DNA from: Candidatus Moraniibacteriota bacterium
GTDB taxonomy: Bacteria; Patescibacteriota; Minisyncoccia; Moranbacterales; UBA1568
DNA length: 60,433 bases
Reading direction: 5' to 3'
Assembly (NCBI GenBank): GCA_028711705.1
Contig: JAQTRS010000007.1
Span: 1 to 60,433 of the forward strand
Positions 30,801-39,576 of this stretch are shown here, in pieces. The notes beneath the pieces are model-generated. The model searched no databases, was not told the DNA's origin, and worked only from the letters and a program-made list of their open reading frames with translations. The first letter of the stretch is position 1, and every line of letters starts with the position of its first letter. The translations under genes and the position numbers were made by a program.

Positions 30801-31592
30801 ATGGTTATCCAGGTTGAAGTGACGACGGTGTGTAATTTTGAGTGCGGGTATTGCACGATCCGCCATTACCCGCACAAGATGTTGTCCATGGCGGCCTTCA
30901 AAGCGCTGGTTGAGCCGCATTTAAGGTCCGCACAGGTTACCGAATTCCGGTTAAACGGCACCGGCGAGCCGCTGCTGCATCCTGAATTCTGGGACATGGC
31001 GCGGCACATCAAGGCGCGCTCGCCGCGGGCGGCAGTGACGACTATTTCCAATGGCTCGGTCATGACGAAACGGCATCAGGACGCTATTATCCGGTATTTA
31101 AGCTGGCTTTTTATTTCCATCGATACTACCGATGTGGCGCAGGCCGGGCAAATGGGCAGGCACGGCATCGATAAAGTCATACTCCATCTTCGTGAATTAG
31201 TCGCCAGAGGCTATCGGGCCATTACCCTGCTGGCAGTCGATTACGGACAGGATTACACGGACGTTCGGCAACTGGCGGAGGACTTGGGCATTCAGTTTGC
31301 CAGTAAACCGTTACAGCCGAAAAACGATTATCGGGAAGTTTATGACGATCGCCGGTTAACGCCTCAATTAGCGCCTGTCCCGGACCTGATTAATACCGTG
31401 ACGTGTCCGTTTATACAGCGCGACATCCTGCGTTTTTACACCATTGACGGCGTCGAAATGCCCTGTTGTTTTATCAGAGACACCACGGACTATGCCGGAC
31501 GGGACGCGTTAAAGACGGACATGGAGCAAGGCGTCATTCCCGGCTCATGCCGGGGCTGTGGTTTTTTAAGTTTCAATCAGCCGGGGCGCTGA
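30801..31592 (+). CDS. Radical SAM protein with SPASM-like C-terminus
   Basis: 263 aa. C11-x3-C15-x2-C18 (TTVCNFECGYCTI) binds the [4Fe-4S] cluster; NGTGEPLLHPEFWDM is the GEP motif; TTISNGSVMT and FISIDTT follow the (beta/alpha) barrel. The C-terminal Cys set (TCPFIQ, EMPCCFI, SCRGCGF) is SPASM-like auxiliary-cluster material. Such enzymes modify peptides or proteins. Between tail genes, its likely substrate is a virion protein or the product of a neighbour; this is inference. Confidence 0.85.
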   Translation: MVIQVEVTTVCNFECGYCTIRHYPHKMLSMAAFKALVEPHLRSAQVTEFRLNGTGEPLLHPEFWDMARHIKARSPRAAVTTISNGSVMTKRHQDAIIRYLSWLFISIDTTDVAQAGQMGRHGIDKVILHLRELVARGYRAITLLAVDYGQDYTDVRQLAEDLGIQFASKPLQPKNDYREVYDDRRLTPQLAPVPDLINTVTCPFIQRDILRFYTIDGVEMPCCFIRDTTDYAGRDALKTDMEQGVIPGSCRGCGFLSFNQPGR

Positions 31593-31593
31593 C

Positions 31594-32865
31594 GTGATCC
31601 CCCGGCACCGCATTCTGTTTGACGGCGATACGGAAGCGTGCACGCGCTGGCTGCCGTTCGCCCTGAATTTGCTGGTTCAGGCCGCGCAGCAGAAGCTGCC
31701 GGTGCTGAAACGGCAGATGAACGAGTCCGACTGGCTCAGGGTGCAGTGGAATCCCAAAGGCATCAGCACGGTGTACATCAGCGCGGGCGCGGCCAGTTTG
31801 TTTGTCTGCGGCTTGAATAACTGGGGGCAGTTGGGCGTCGGCCATGAAGTGCCGGTAGCATGGGAGCCGTATATATTTCTGATCGGCGGCCTTTATATTC
31901 TGCTGTTGCCGATTCCTGCGCGGGTGAAAAAAAGCATGACGCAGATAGCCGCCGGGAAAGAACACAGTCTGGCGTTAACAGCCAACGGCGATTTGTACGC
32001 CTTCGGGCGCAACCAGCAAGGACAATTGGGACTAGGCGACACAACGTTACGGGATATTCCTGTGAAAGTTGGCGCGGGTTTTACCGCGATAGCGGCAGGC
32101 GATAGTCACAGTTTGGCGTTAAAAGGCGAGGATTTGTACGCCTTTGGCGCGTATCATTGGGCTAACGTGAGTTATGAAGTCATTTCGCACACGCCGTTAT
32201 TGATCGGCGCGGGCTTTCACAAGATAGCGGCGGGCGGCGGTCACGGCTTGGCGCTTAAAGCCGGCGGCGATCTGTACAGTTTCGGCGGCAATGGGGCCGG
32301 GCAACTAGGCTTGGGCGATGCCGTCAATCAATTCACGCCGACCTTCGTGGGGGCTGAGTATAAGGCGATAGCGGCTGGCTTTGCGCACAGTCTGGCGATT
32401 AAGGCCAACGGCGATCTGTACGCCTTCGGCAGTAATACCGACGGGCAACTGGGCCTTGGCGTGTTCGGCTATGTCGATGTAGATTATTCTTACCGCCTCG
32501 AACCGACACTGATTGGTGAAGATTTTAGCGCGGTTTCCGCCGGCAGCGCCTTCAGTCTGGCCTTGAAAACCAACGGCGATCTGTATGCCTTTGGCGGCGG
32601 GCAATTGGGGCAGTTGGGCTTAACCGATACCGACGGACGCGCTTCGCCTACGCTGGTTGCAGGCGGCTTTAAAAGCATTTCGGCGGGCGCATCGCACACC
32701 TTGGCAATCAAAAGCAACGGCGATTTGTACAGCTTCGGCAGCAATATCAACGGTGCGTTGGGGTTGGGCGATTACGACAACCGCGCCAGTCCCGTTAAAG
32801 TCGCCGTCAACGTCAGCGCCGTGGCAGGCGGCGGCGAATTCAGTCTGCTCTTGAAATCAGGATAG
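31594..32865 (+). CDS. RCC1/BNR1-type repeat tail protein
   Basis: 423 aa from GTG 31594. An N-terminal 60 residues (RILFDGDTEACTRWLPFALN) may anchor to the virion. Then about seven RCC1-like blades with GDLYAFG(R/S)N...GQLGLGD, HSLALKxNGDLY. This folds as a seven-blade propeller and is probably a receptor-binding or tail-surface domain. It immediately follows the radical SAM gene. Confidence 0.8.
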   Translation: MIPRHRILFDGDTEACTRWLPFALNLLVQAAQQKLPVLKRQMNESDWLRVQWNPKGISTVYISAGAASLFVCGLNNWGQLGVGHEVPVAWEPYIFLIGGLYILLLPIPARVKKSMTQIAAGKEHSLALTANGDLYAFGRNQQGQLGLGDTTLRDIPVKVGAGFTAIAAGDSHSLALKGEDLYAFGAYHWANVSYEVISHTPLLIGAGFHKIAAGGGHGLALKAGGDLYSFGGNGAGQLGLGDAVNQFTPTFVGAEYKAIAAGFAHSLAIKANGDLYAFGSNTDGQLGLGVFGYVDVDYSYRLEPTLIGEDFSAVSAGSAFSLALKTNGDLYAFGGGQLGQLGLTDTDGRASPTLVAGGFKSISAGASHTLAIKSNGDLYSFGSNINGALGLGDYDNRASPVKVAVNVSAVAGGGEFSLLLKSG

Positions 32866-32868
32866 GTT

Positions 32869-35238
32869 ATGAGTAACTCTCTCGAAAAAACATTCCTGAC
32901 AGAATACACGCTGATCCCCGGCTACACCATCCGGCGCTGGCATCCGGCGGAAACCGTCACCACCACCCGCTATGTCACGACCACCAGCGCCGATCCGACG
33001 CCCCGACTGATTCCCGAAGGCGCGGATTTTAGCTATAGCCTGGGCGATACGGTGCTGACCGGCTACTGGAAGCCCAATGTCAATCCGTTGTTGCCGGATG
33101 AGTTTGTTTATTACCGCAGCGATCACGCCACCCTGGTCTATGGCCTGCGCACCGTCACCGAGGCGATTACCGAAACCCATACGATTCCGGGTTATTATAC
33201 CTATGACATCCAGCCGGACACCTATGCGCTAAGCTACAACCCGAACCTGGGCTGGAATGCCTCCGGGCGCTCGCTGGATGTCATCAACGGCGATGGAACC
33301 GCGTCTTTTTCGGTGCCGGTCAGTTCGGTGGGCGTGGTGGTCGGCCTCAATGAGCCTGGCGACAGTTCCGGCAGCGATTATTTTGAAATCACTTACGGCG
33401 TCTATTGCACGCGCGGCATTTATCGGGTGCTGGAAGCGGGCGCGGTCAAGTATGGCGGCCTGGCCTATAGCGAAGGCGACGTGTTCAGCATCACCCGCAC
33501 CGACGGCGAAGTGGTGTACGCGCTCAACGCTACGCCGTTTTACACCTCGCTGACCGAATCGACCGCGCCCTTATTGCTGGACGCCTCTCTGTACGCGGGC
33601 GGCGATGTCATCCTGGATGCGTCGTTAGTCGCCAGCGCCGCCAATCTGCACGCGCAAACCAACTTTGTCGGCGTCATTGCGGCGATCAGTTCCGGCGATA
33701 CCTTCACCTTCACCTATGACGGCGATCCTTACACCGCCACGATGGGTTCCATTGCCGGGGGACTGCTGGCGGCGATTCAGGCGGCGATTGATGCGCAGGT
33801 GGGCGCGGGACTGGTGCTTGCCAGTATCTCCGCCTCCGGTTTAAGCCTGATTCTGACGGCGGCGACGGCGGGCATACCCCTGGTCGGCGGGGTGTTTACC
33901 GATGTCGATAATGGCAGCGCCGAAACCGCCGCCATCGACGGCGATTTAACGGAACTGGTCGGCGCGTTTGGCCCCCTGTCCGCGCTGCTGACCAGCGGCT
34001 TTAGCGATTACGCGGCCATTAACGGCGGTTTCGCGCCGATGACCGCCCAATTGCGCGAGAGCGAACTGAGCAACAGCTACGCGGCCATTGCCGGGGCCTT
34101 CAGCCCGATGACGGCGGAAGCCCGCTGTCTGGTGGGCACGACGACGCTGAATACCGTGCAGGCGTTCGCGCCGATGATAGCGATTCTGGCCGATCACGCC
34201 CATCACGAAATCAACGGCAGTTTCCGTTCGATGGTCGCGGCATTAGGCTCCATTCCTCCGATTGTGGGCCTGAATGTTTACGGCGGCGCGTTCGCCACTA
34301 CCTTGACGGCGGAGCTTAGCGCGGCTGAAAACCTGCGCGTATCCGGCGGCGCGTTTCATACCTCGCTGTCGGCCCACTTCGGCGCAAACATCGCAGGCGG
34401 CGCGTTCCACACGGCGCTGACTGCCACGATCAGCGGCGCGCCGTCATTGTTTATTTCCGGCGGCAGTTTTACCTCCGCGCTCACGGCGACGATTACTAAC
34501 GCCGCCAAGGTCACGGTCGCGGGCGGCGCGTTCAGCACGGCCCTGGACTCCCACTTCGGCTGGCGGATAGCGGGCGGCGGCTTTGCCTCGTCACTGACGG
34601 CTACGCTTACCGGCTGGGCGTCGATGGCGGTGTCCGGCGGCGCGTTTCATACCGCTGTCGATATCGGCATTACCGGCTATCACCCGATGCACATAGCAGG
34701 CGGGGCGTTCCACTCGCAGTTATTGTGGATGGAGATAGCCGGGGGCGGTTTTCACACCGGCTTGCAGGCGACTATTTCAACGACGCTCGCCAACGCCGTG
34801 GCCTATGTGCTCAACATCCACAGCACCGAATCCACCCGGTACAGCAATTATCCGTTCCTGCACATCATCGCGATCGGCTCAAAATACTACGGCGTCACCG
34901 GTACCGGCCTGTACGAAATAAACGCAACGATAGCAACGGATGCCTTGCCGGTTGCAGGCACGGCCATTAACGGCAAGGTGACGCTGAAAGACACCGATTT
35001 CGGGGATTTTCACAGTAAGCATGTGCCTTATGTCTATCTGAATTCGGATACCGCCACGCGCGTGACGCCGATTGTCGATGGCGCGCGCAAAGGGACGTAC
35101 GCCAGTTCGTTTTCCGGAAAAAAGACCAAGCTCGGGAAGGGCAATTCGGGGCGCTATTGGACGTTCGAGATTGAGCATATTATCGAACTGCAAGGCGCGG
35201 AATTCTTGCCGGAATCCCGGCAACGGCGGGTTAAGTGA
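32869..35238 (+). CDS. Tail fibre/adhesin-like protein with GGAFHT repeats
   Basis: 789 aa. N-terminal 1-250 beta-rich (LIPGYTIRRWHPAETVTTTR). From about 473 to 645 lie some nine repeats built on GGAFHTxLTA (VSGGAFHTSLSA, IAGGAFHTALTA, ISGGSFTSALTA, AGGGFASSLTA). C-terminal 650-789 has KTKLGKGNSGRYWTFEIEHI, a conserved tail-protein ending. Probably the largest host-recognition protein. Confidence 0.7.
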   Translation: MSNSLEKTFLTEYTLIPGYTIRRWHPAETVTTTRYVTTTSADPTPRLIPEGADFSYSLGDTVLTGYWKPNVNPLLPDEFVYYRSDHATLVYGLRTVTEAITETHTIPGYYTYDIQPDTYALSYNPNLGWNASGRSLDVINGDGTASFSVPVSSVGVVVGLNEPGDSSGSDYFEITYGVYCTRGIYRVLEAGAVKYGGLAYSEGDVFSITRTDGEVVYALNATPFYTSLTESTAPLLLDASLYAGGDVILDASLVASAANLHAQTNFVGVIAAISSGDTFTFTYDGDPYTATMGSIAGGLLAAIQAAIDAQVGAGLVLASISASGLSLILTAATAGIPLVGGVFTDVDNGSAETAAIDGDLTELVGAFGPLSALLTSGFSDYAAINGGFAPMTAQLRESELSNSYAAIAGAFSPMTAEARCLVGTTTLNTVQAFAPMIAILADHAHHEINGSFRSMVAALGSIPPIVGLNVYGGAFATTLTAELSAAENLRVSGGAFHTSLSAHFGANIAGGAFHTALTATISGAPSLFISGGSFTSALTATITNAAKVTVAGGAFSTALDSHFGWRIAGGGFASSLTATLTGWASMAVSGGAFHTAVDIGITGYHPMHIAGGAFHSQLLWMEIAGGGFHTGLQATISTTLANAVAYVLNIHSTESTRYSNYPFLHIIAIGSKYYGVTGTGLYEINATIATDALPVAGTAINGKVTLKDTDFGDFHSKHVPYVYLNSDTATRVTPIVDGARKGTYASSFSGKKTKLGKGNSGRYWTFEIEHIIELQGAEFLPESRQRRVK

Positions 35239-35575
35239 GCGCCAATAAACGCTTCAGGTTAGCGGTGAAGGCCGCTTGGTCAGCCGTCCCGAGCCTGCCC
35301 CAACGGGCCAGAATCAAGCGCTGATCCAGGGTAAACAGTTTCAGGCGGATAACCGAAGCCGCCGGTAGTCCGGCGTCCGTCCACGCGACGATCGGCGTAT
35401 CCAGCGGCCATTGGGAATGGTGCGCGGTGGTAATCATCGCCATCACGCTTTGACCGATGGCGTCATTAAACGCCGAGCCGTCGGACAACACTAAAGCCGG
35501 TCGTGTTTTGGCCGCCGGCCGGTCGGTAAACGGAAACGGCACTTTGACAATCTCAAAGCGCTCATAGGTTTCCAT
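35231..35575 (-). CDS. MazF/PemK-like toxin
   Basis: 114 aa from ATG 35575 (METYERFEIVKVPFPFTDRP). KTRPALVLSD is the PemK/MazF signature; VMAMITTAHHSQWPLD, ASVIRLKLFTLDQRLI follow. An endoribonuclease fold. Overlaps the antitoxin by 14 bases and the convergent fibre gene by eight. Confidence 0.85.
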   Translation of the reverse strand: METYERFEIVKVPFPFTDRPAAKTRPALVLSDGSAFNDAIGQSVMAMITTAHHSQWPLDTPIVAWTDAGLPAASVIRLKLFTLDQRLILARWGRLGTADQAAFTANLKRLLALT

Positions 35576-35792
35576 AAGCCGCCTCGTCTTCCGGGCTATC
35601 CCATTCGGACAGCGTACGGCTGACGGCGGCAAGATACTCCAGATCTAAAGGCTCGAGACGGCGCACCCACAGCCGGCCATCGGCGTCCGTTTGCCACAGC
35701 AAGGTATCGCCGGTTTCCAGATGTAGGCTCTTACGGACGGCGGCGGGGATGGTGACCTGGCCTTTGCCGGTGATTTTAGCGGTGGCTGACAT
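35562..35792 (-). CDS. AbrB/SpoVT-type antitoxin
   Basis: 76 aa from ATG 35792, with GAGG upstream. TAKITGKGQVTIPAAVRKSL is the AbrB swapped-hairpin DNA-binding motif; the acidic C-terminus (SEWDSPEDEAAYGNL) would neutralise the toxin. Autoregulates the pair at the region above 35800. Confidence 0.85.
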   Translation of the reverse strand: MSATAKITGKGQVTIPAAVRKSLHLETGDTLLWQTDADGRLWVRRLEPLDLEYLAAVSRTLSEWDSPEDEAAYGNL

Positions 35793-35852
35793 GGGCAAAC
35801 CTCAAAAGTAAGAAGTCCTTACAGTAAGGCATATTACTCGGAAAGTCAAGCT

Positions 35853-35879
35853 CAAAAGCTAACTCGGAGTTAGCTTTTG
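35853..35879. promoter_or_regulatory. Perfect 12-bp inverted repeat
   Basis: CAAAAGCTAACT-CGG-AGTTAGCTTTTG. No T-run on either side, so it may be an operator for the AbrB-type antitoxin or a bidirectional transcription barrier. Confidence 0.5.
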
Positions 35880-35919
35880 AATGGCGGAAAGCGAATAAAA
35901 ACCGGAACTTAGGCGTTTC

Positions 35920-35944
35920 AAATCGGAAATGGCATTTCCGATTT
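35920..35944. terminator. Perfect 11-bp inverted repeat before P3
   Basis: AAATCGGAAAT-GGC-ATTTCCGATTT. It ends in ATTT and could stop transcription from either side, isolating the next late unit. Confidence 0.45.
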
Positions 35945-35977
35945 GCCCGCTGTCCTTAACCGCCGGACGCCGCGGTT

Positions 35978-35988
35978 TCTGCTATAAT
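35978..35988 (+). promoter_or_regulatory. Late promoter P3 (extended -10)
   Basis: TCTGCTATAAT, 50 bp before ATG 36038. Drives the internal-protein genes and the giant gene. Confidence 0.7.
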
Positions 35989-36003
35989 GGACTGATAAAA
36001 CCC

Positions 36004-36017
36004 GCGTCGCGAGACGC
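36004..36017 (+). promoter_or_regulatory. GNRA-loop hairpin at the P3 leader
   Basis: GCGTC-GCGA-GACGC, identical to 21985-21998. Near the expected 5' end of the P3 transcript; then CCTT/AAGG and the start codon. Confidence 0.55.
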
Positions 36018-36037
36018 CCTTCCTGTAAGGAAACGCT

Positions 36038-37966
36038 ATGGCTTCATCGCCCGATACCCTGATCGCCAATGCCGAACTGCGGGCGCTGGCTTTTTCCTCC
36101 GCAGTGGACACTCTCGTTACCGAACTGCGCACTTTTGTTCATGACTACGAGCCGTGGACGGTAGCGCCCTCGACCCTCAGCCTGAACCTCACCGACGTGG
36201 CCTTGCCCGCGTACGCAGCGCCCGCGCCGGAAACCTCGCCGCTGCCGGTGTACGAGCCGCCCAACGCGCTACTGCCCACGGCCCCGCAACTGGCCGATGT
36301 CGCCACCATAGACACGCCGAACTTCCCGACCGCCCCCACCATCACCACGACAGGCCTGTTCGCGCAAGTCGCCCCATCCGCCAATATCCCGGACTGGAAC
36401 AATAGCGAGCCGGATTTACGGGTGGACGCCCTGGTGGCCGAAATGGACGCCCTGACCGCGCCGGTATTGGCCGAGCTGGAGTTTCCCGAAATCGCCGCCC
36501 TGAACCTGGGGCCCGCGCCGACCTTGACCCTGCCCGGTTATGACGCGCCGCCGCCGCCGGACGCCCTGCGCGATCCAACGGATTACGCGGCCGCTTTGGA
36601 AGCCAAATACCACGCCATGCTGCCGTCCATGCAGGCCTTTATCGACGATAAGGTATCAGGCTGGATCAGCGCCTACGCGCCCGAATACGAAGCCGTGCGC
36701 GGGCAGTTGGCCGACAAAATCAGCGCCGGACTGACCGGGCAGGTATTGCCGGATCAATTTGAAGCGGCGTTGTTTTCCCGCGCCCGTGGCCGCGCCGAGA
36801 CCGAGTTCGCCGCCGCCGAGAGCAATCTGGCCGCTAACTACAGCAAGCGCGGCTTTTTCGCGCCTCCCGGTGCGCTCATGGCGGGTCTGCATCAAGGCCG
36901 CTTGAAAGGCGCGGAAGCGCTGGCGAATCAGGCCACCGATATTTACGTCAAGCGCCGGGAGATGGAAGTCCAGCACCTGCAATTCGTGCTGGGGCTGGCG
37001 TCATCGCAGGTTCAGGGCTTGCGCGGCATGGCGATTCAGTACGCCGGGGCGGTCGCCAACACCCAGCAGCAGGCGCTTAGCTTTGCCGGTCAGGTCTGCG
37101 ACATGGCGGTCAAGCTCTATGATCATTTAATCGCCCGCTCGAACCTCGCCATCGCCATCATGGGGGCGCTCAACAGTCAGTATGAAACCCGGCTGAAAGC
37201 GGCGTTGTCGGCGCTGGACGGCTTCAAGCTGCAACTGGAAACAGAGAAAGCCCGCAAGGACGTGGAACTGGCGCAGGTGCAGATCATCGAGGCCAAGATC
37301 AAGGCGCAGGAGCTGGGCATCCGCCGCTACAGCGCCATTATCGAGGCCATTTCCCGGAAAGCTGTGGTCGAAGAATTAAAACTCAAGGGCTACAGCACCC
37401 GCGCCGATGTGTTTAAAACCCAGATTCAGGCGCAGGTGGCCGGGTTTGATATTTACAAGGCGGCGCTGTCCGGCGATCAGTCCAAGCTGGACGGCGAGTT
37501 GTCCAAGCTGAAGATTTACGAAAGCCAGTTGCAGGCTATTGAGATGGAGCTTTCAGCCAATATCAAGTCCACCGAATCCACGGTCGCCTCCAACGACGCC
37601 AAGATCAAAATATTCCAGAGCCAGGGCGATGTCTACAAGCTCGACGCGCAGGCCGCGATCCAGAAGTTTTCCGCCTACGCGGAAGTGAAAAAGCTCGCGC
37701 AAACTATCCACGGGCAGGAATTGAGCAACGCCATCGAAAGCTTCAAGGCCAACCTGGAAGTGCCGAAAATCATGCTGGAAGCGCTGATTACCGAATACAA
37801 AACCCGTATTGACACCCTGCTCAAGGAAGCCGACCTTCGCATCCAGGCCATCAAGATCGGCGAAAGCGCGAGTGAAGCCGCCGTCGCCGCTTACGGCGGC
37901 ATGGCGAGCGCGGCCCTGGGCAGCTTGAACAGCATGGTGTCCTCTATCTCTAACGCCGACGGCTAA
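36038..37966 (+). CDS. Large coiled-coil virion protein
   Basis: 642 aa. Residues 1-195 are Pro/Ala/Leu-rich and extended (TPNFPTAPTITTTG). From about 200 to 620 almost entirely helical: FEAALFSRARGRAETEFAAA, KRGFFAPPGALMAGLHQGRL, long coiled coils, Gly/Ala-rich end AAVAAYGGMASAALGSL. Probably a tail-needle or ejected internal protein, judged from structure and its place before the giant gene. Confidence 0.6.
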   Translation: MASSPDTLIANAELRALAFSSAVDTLVTELRTFVHDYEPWTVAPSTLSLNLTDVALPAYAAPAPETSPLPVYEPPNALLPTAPQLADVATIDTPNFPTAPTITTTGLFAQVAPSANIPDWNNSEPDLRVDALVAEMDALTAPVLAELEFPEIAALNLGPAPTLTLPGYDAPPPPDALRDPTDYAAALEAKYHAMLPSMQAFIDDKVSGWISAYAPEYEAVRGQLADKISAGLTGQVLPDQFEAALFSRARGRAETEFAAAESNLAANYSKRGFFAPPGALMAGLHQGRLKGAEALANQATDIYVKRREMEVQHLQFVLGLASSQVQGLRGMAIQYAGAVANTQQQALSFAGQVCDMAVKLYDHLIARSNLAIAIMGALNSQYETRLKAALSALDGFKLQLETEKARKDVELAQVQIIEAKIKAQELGIRRYSAIIEAISRKAVVEELKLKGYSTRADVFKTQIQAQVAGFDIYKAALSGDQSKLDGELSKLKIYESQLQAIEMELSANIKSTESTVASNDAKIKIFQSQGDVYKLDAQAAIQKFSAYAEVKKLAQTIHGQELSNAIESFKANLEVPKIMLEALITEYKTRIDTLLKEADLRIQAIKIGESASEAAVAAYGGMASAALGSLNSMVSSISNADG

Positions 37967-37990
37967 CCCTATTTATCACAGGAACTTATT

Positions 37991-39565
37991 ATGCAAGCAC
38001 CCGCTCTCTCTCAAACCGGCCCCGTCAAAGGCCCCGGCACGTCCACTTCCGACAGCATTCCGGCGAAACTCTCGGACGGCGAGTTCATTATTCCCGCCGC
38101 CGTGGTCAAGCAGTACGGCAAGGCCTTTTTCGAGAAGCTCATTGGCGGCCAGCCCGCGCCCAAGCTCAATGCCAAGGGCGTTCAGAAACTGAGCGCGGGC
38201 GGTTTTGTGGTGGACGAACTGCCTTTTGATGAAACCATTGAAGCGCAGCCGGTCAGTCCTGAACGTCAGACGTTTGCGAATCGGCCGGGGCCGGAGACGA
38301 TTGAAGCCGCGCCGGTTTCCGCCGAACGGCAGGCTTTTATGGAGCGCCCCGCGTCCGCTCTGAATGTAAAATCAATCGCCAAAGGTATCGGCAAAGCCGG
38401 TTTGCTCGGGCTGGCCGCCGAAGGCGCGAGCCGGGCCAACCAGTACCGAATCGGCGACAACCTTAAGAATGGCGGGTTTAGCGAGGACAGCAGCCGCGCC
38501 AAAGATGCCGAAACCGCGCTCAGGATGGGCGCGCAGGGCGTTTACAAGGGCCTGACGGATTTGCCCGGACTCTATGGCGCGCAAGGGGCTTATCAAGGGT
38601 CTCCGGCGCAAAAAACCGTGGATTACCTGTTCGCCCCCAAGAGCGGCAAACAGCCGCTCGCCGCCCCTGCCTTAACCACGCCTACCGCCTATCAGACGCC
38701 GCCGGTGATCAAGCCCAATCTACCGGCATTAAACGCCACCGCCATTGAAGCGCCGGATGCGAACGGCGTTTACCGGGGCCTGAACCGCAACGGCAATCCG
38801 GCCTACAGCGACCAACCCTTAGCCAATACCGGCATCCAGACGCCGGAACAGGTAGCCGCCCGTCAAGGCCGCGCCGGGGTTATGCAGCAACAGGCCGGAG
38901 CCGCGCAGTTAAGTCAGGCGCGTAACGGCACGCTAACGAATCCCGGTCAAGGCAATGGCATTGACGGAGCGCCGTCACAGGATTTCGGCGGCTCGAGTTA
39001 TTCAGCCCCGGTGTATGGCGATCAGATTGCCCAGGCCAAGGCCGAACTGGATCGCAATGTCATCGATTCCCACGACAGCTTAGGCACGGTCGCGGCCAAG
39101 TCCCGGCGCAACAAGGATTTGGGCAACTACATCAACCAGTTGGCGGGCGTCCAGGCGCACAGCTCCAGAAACAACGGCAGCGTCGGCGCGACCCCGCCCA
39201 GCCGCGCGCCGGAACTGGCGCGGCAGGCCCAACAGGATGACGCCGCCGCGACCCAGCAGGGCTTTGATAATAAGCTGGCGCAGGACGAGCTTGACTGGAA
39301 GAAGAGTCAGCCGCGCGAGATCAAGAATGTGCAGACGGAAAAGCTGGACACCGTGGACGCCAATAACAACCCGGTGCAAAGCCTGCTGGAACGCAACGCG
39401 CAGGGCGGCTGGAATACGGTGACGCCGAGTGTGCAGACGTCCGGCCCGGAACAAGCCGCGAAACGGACGCAAAACGCACAGGCCATTCTGCAAGACCCGA
39501 ACGCGACCCCCGCCCAAAAAGCGGCGGCGCAAGCCTGGATGCAGCAAAACCAACCTAAACGATAA
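37991..39565 (+). CDS. Internal virion or assembly protein
   Basis: 524 aa. N-terminal GPGTSTSDSIPAKLSDGEFI, IPAAVVKQYGKAFFEKLIGG is a module common at the N-termini of phage tail or internal proteins. The rest is low complexity: Gln/Ala/Asn-rich coiled coil with DPNATPAQKAAAQAWMQQNQ at the end. Likely packaged with the giant protein. Confidence 0.6.
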   Translation: MQAPALSQTGPVKGPGTSTSDSIPAKLSDGEFIIPAAVVKQYGKAFFEKLIGGQPAPKLNAKGVQKLSAGGFVVDELPFDETIEAQPVSPERQTFANRPGPETIEAAPVSAERQAFMERPASALNVKSIAKGIGKAGLLGLAAEGASRANQYRIGDNLKNGGFSEDSSRAKDAETALRMGAQGVYKGLTDLPGLYGAQGAYQGSPAQKTVDYLFAPKSGKQPLAAPALTTPTAYQTPPVIKPNLPALNATAIEAPDANGVYRGLNRNGNPAYSDQPLANTGIQTPEQVAARQGRAGVMQQQAGAAQLSQARNGTLTNPGQGNGIDGAPSQDFGGSSYSAPVYGDQIAQAKAELDRNVIDSHDSLGTVAAKSRRNKDLGNYINQLAGVQAHSSRNNGSVGATPPSRAPELARQAQQDDAAATQQGFDNKLAQDELDWKKSQPREIKNVQTEKLDTVDANNNPVQSLLERNAQGGWNTVTPSVQTSGPEQAAKRTQNAQAILQDPNATPAQKAAAQAWMQQNQPKR

Positions 39566-39576
39566 GCGGACTTCTC

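Noticed and set aside
30801-35238. Diversity-generating retroelement
   Set aside because: I looked for a reverse transcriptase and template repeat near the fibre genes and saw neither.
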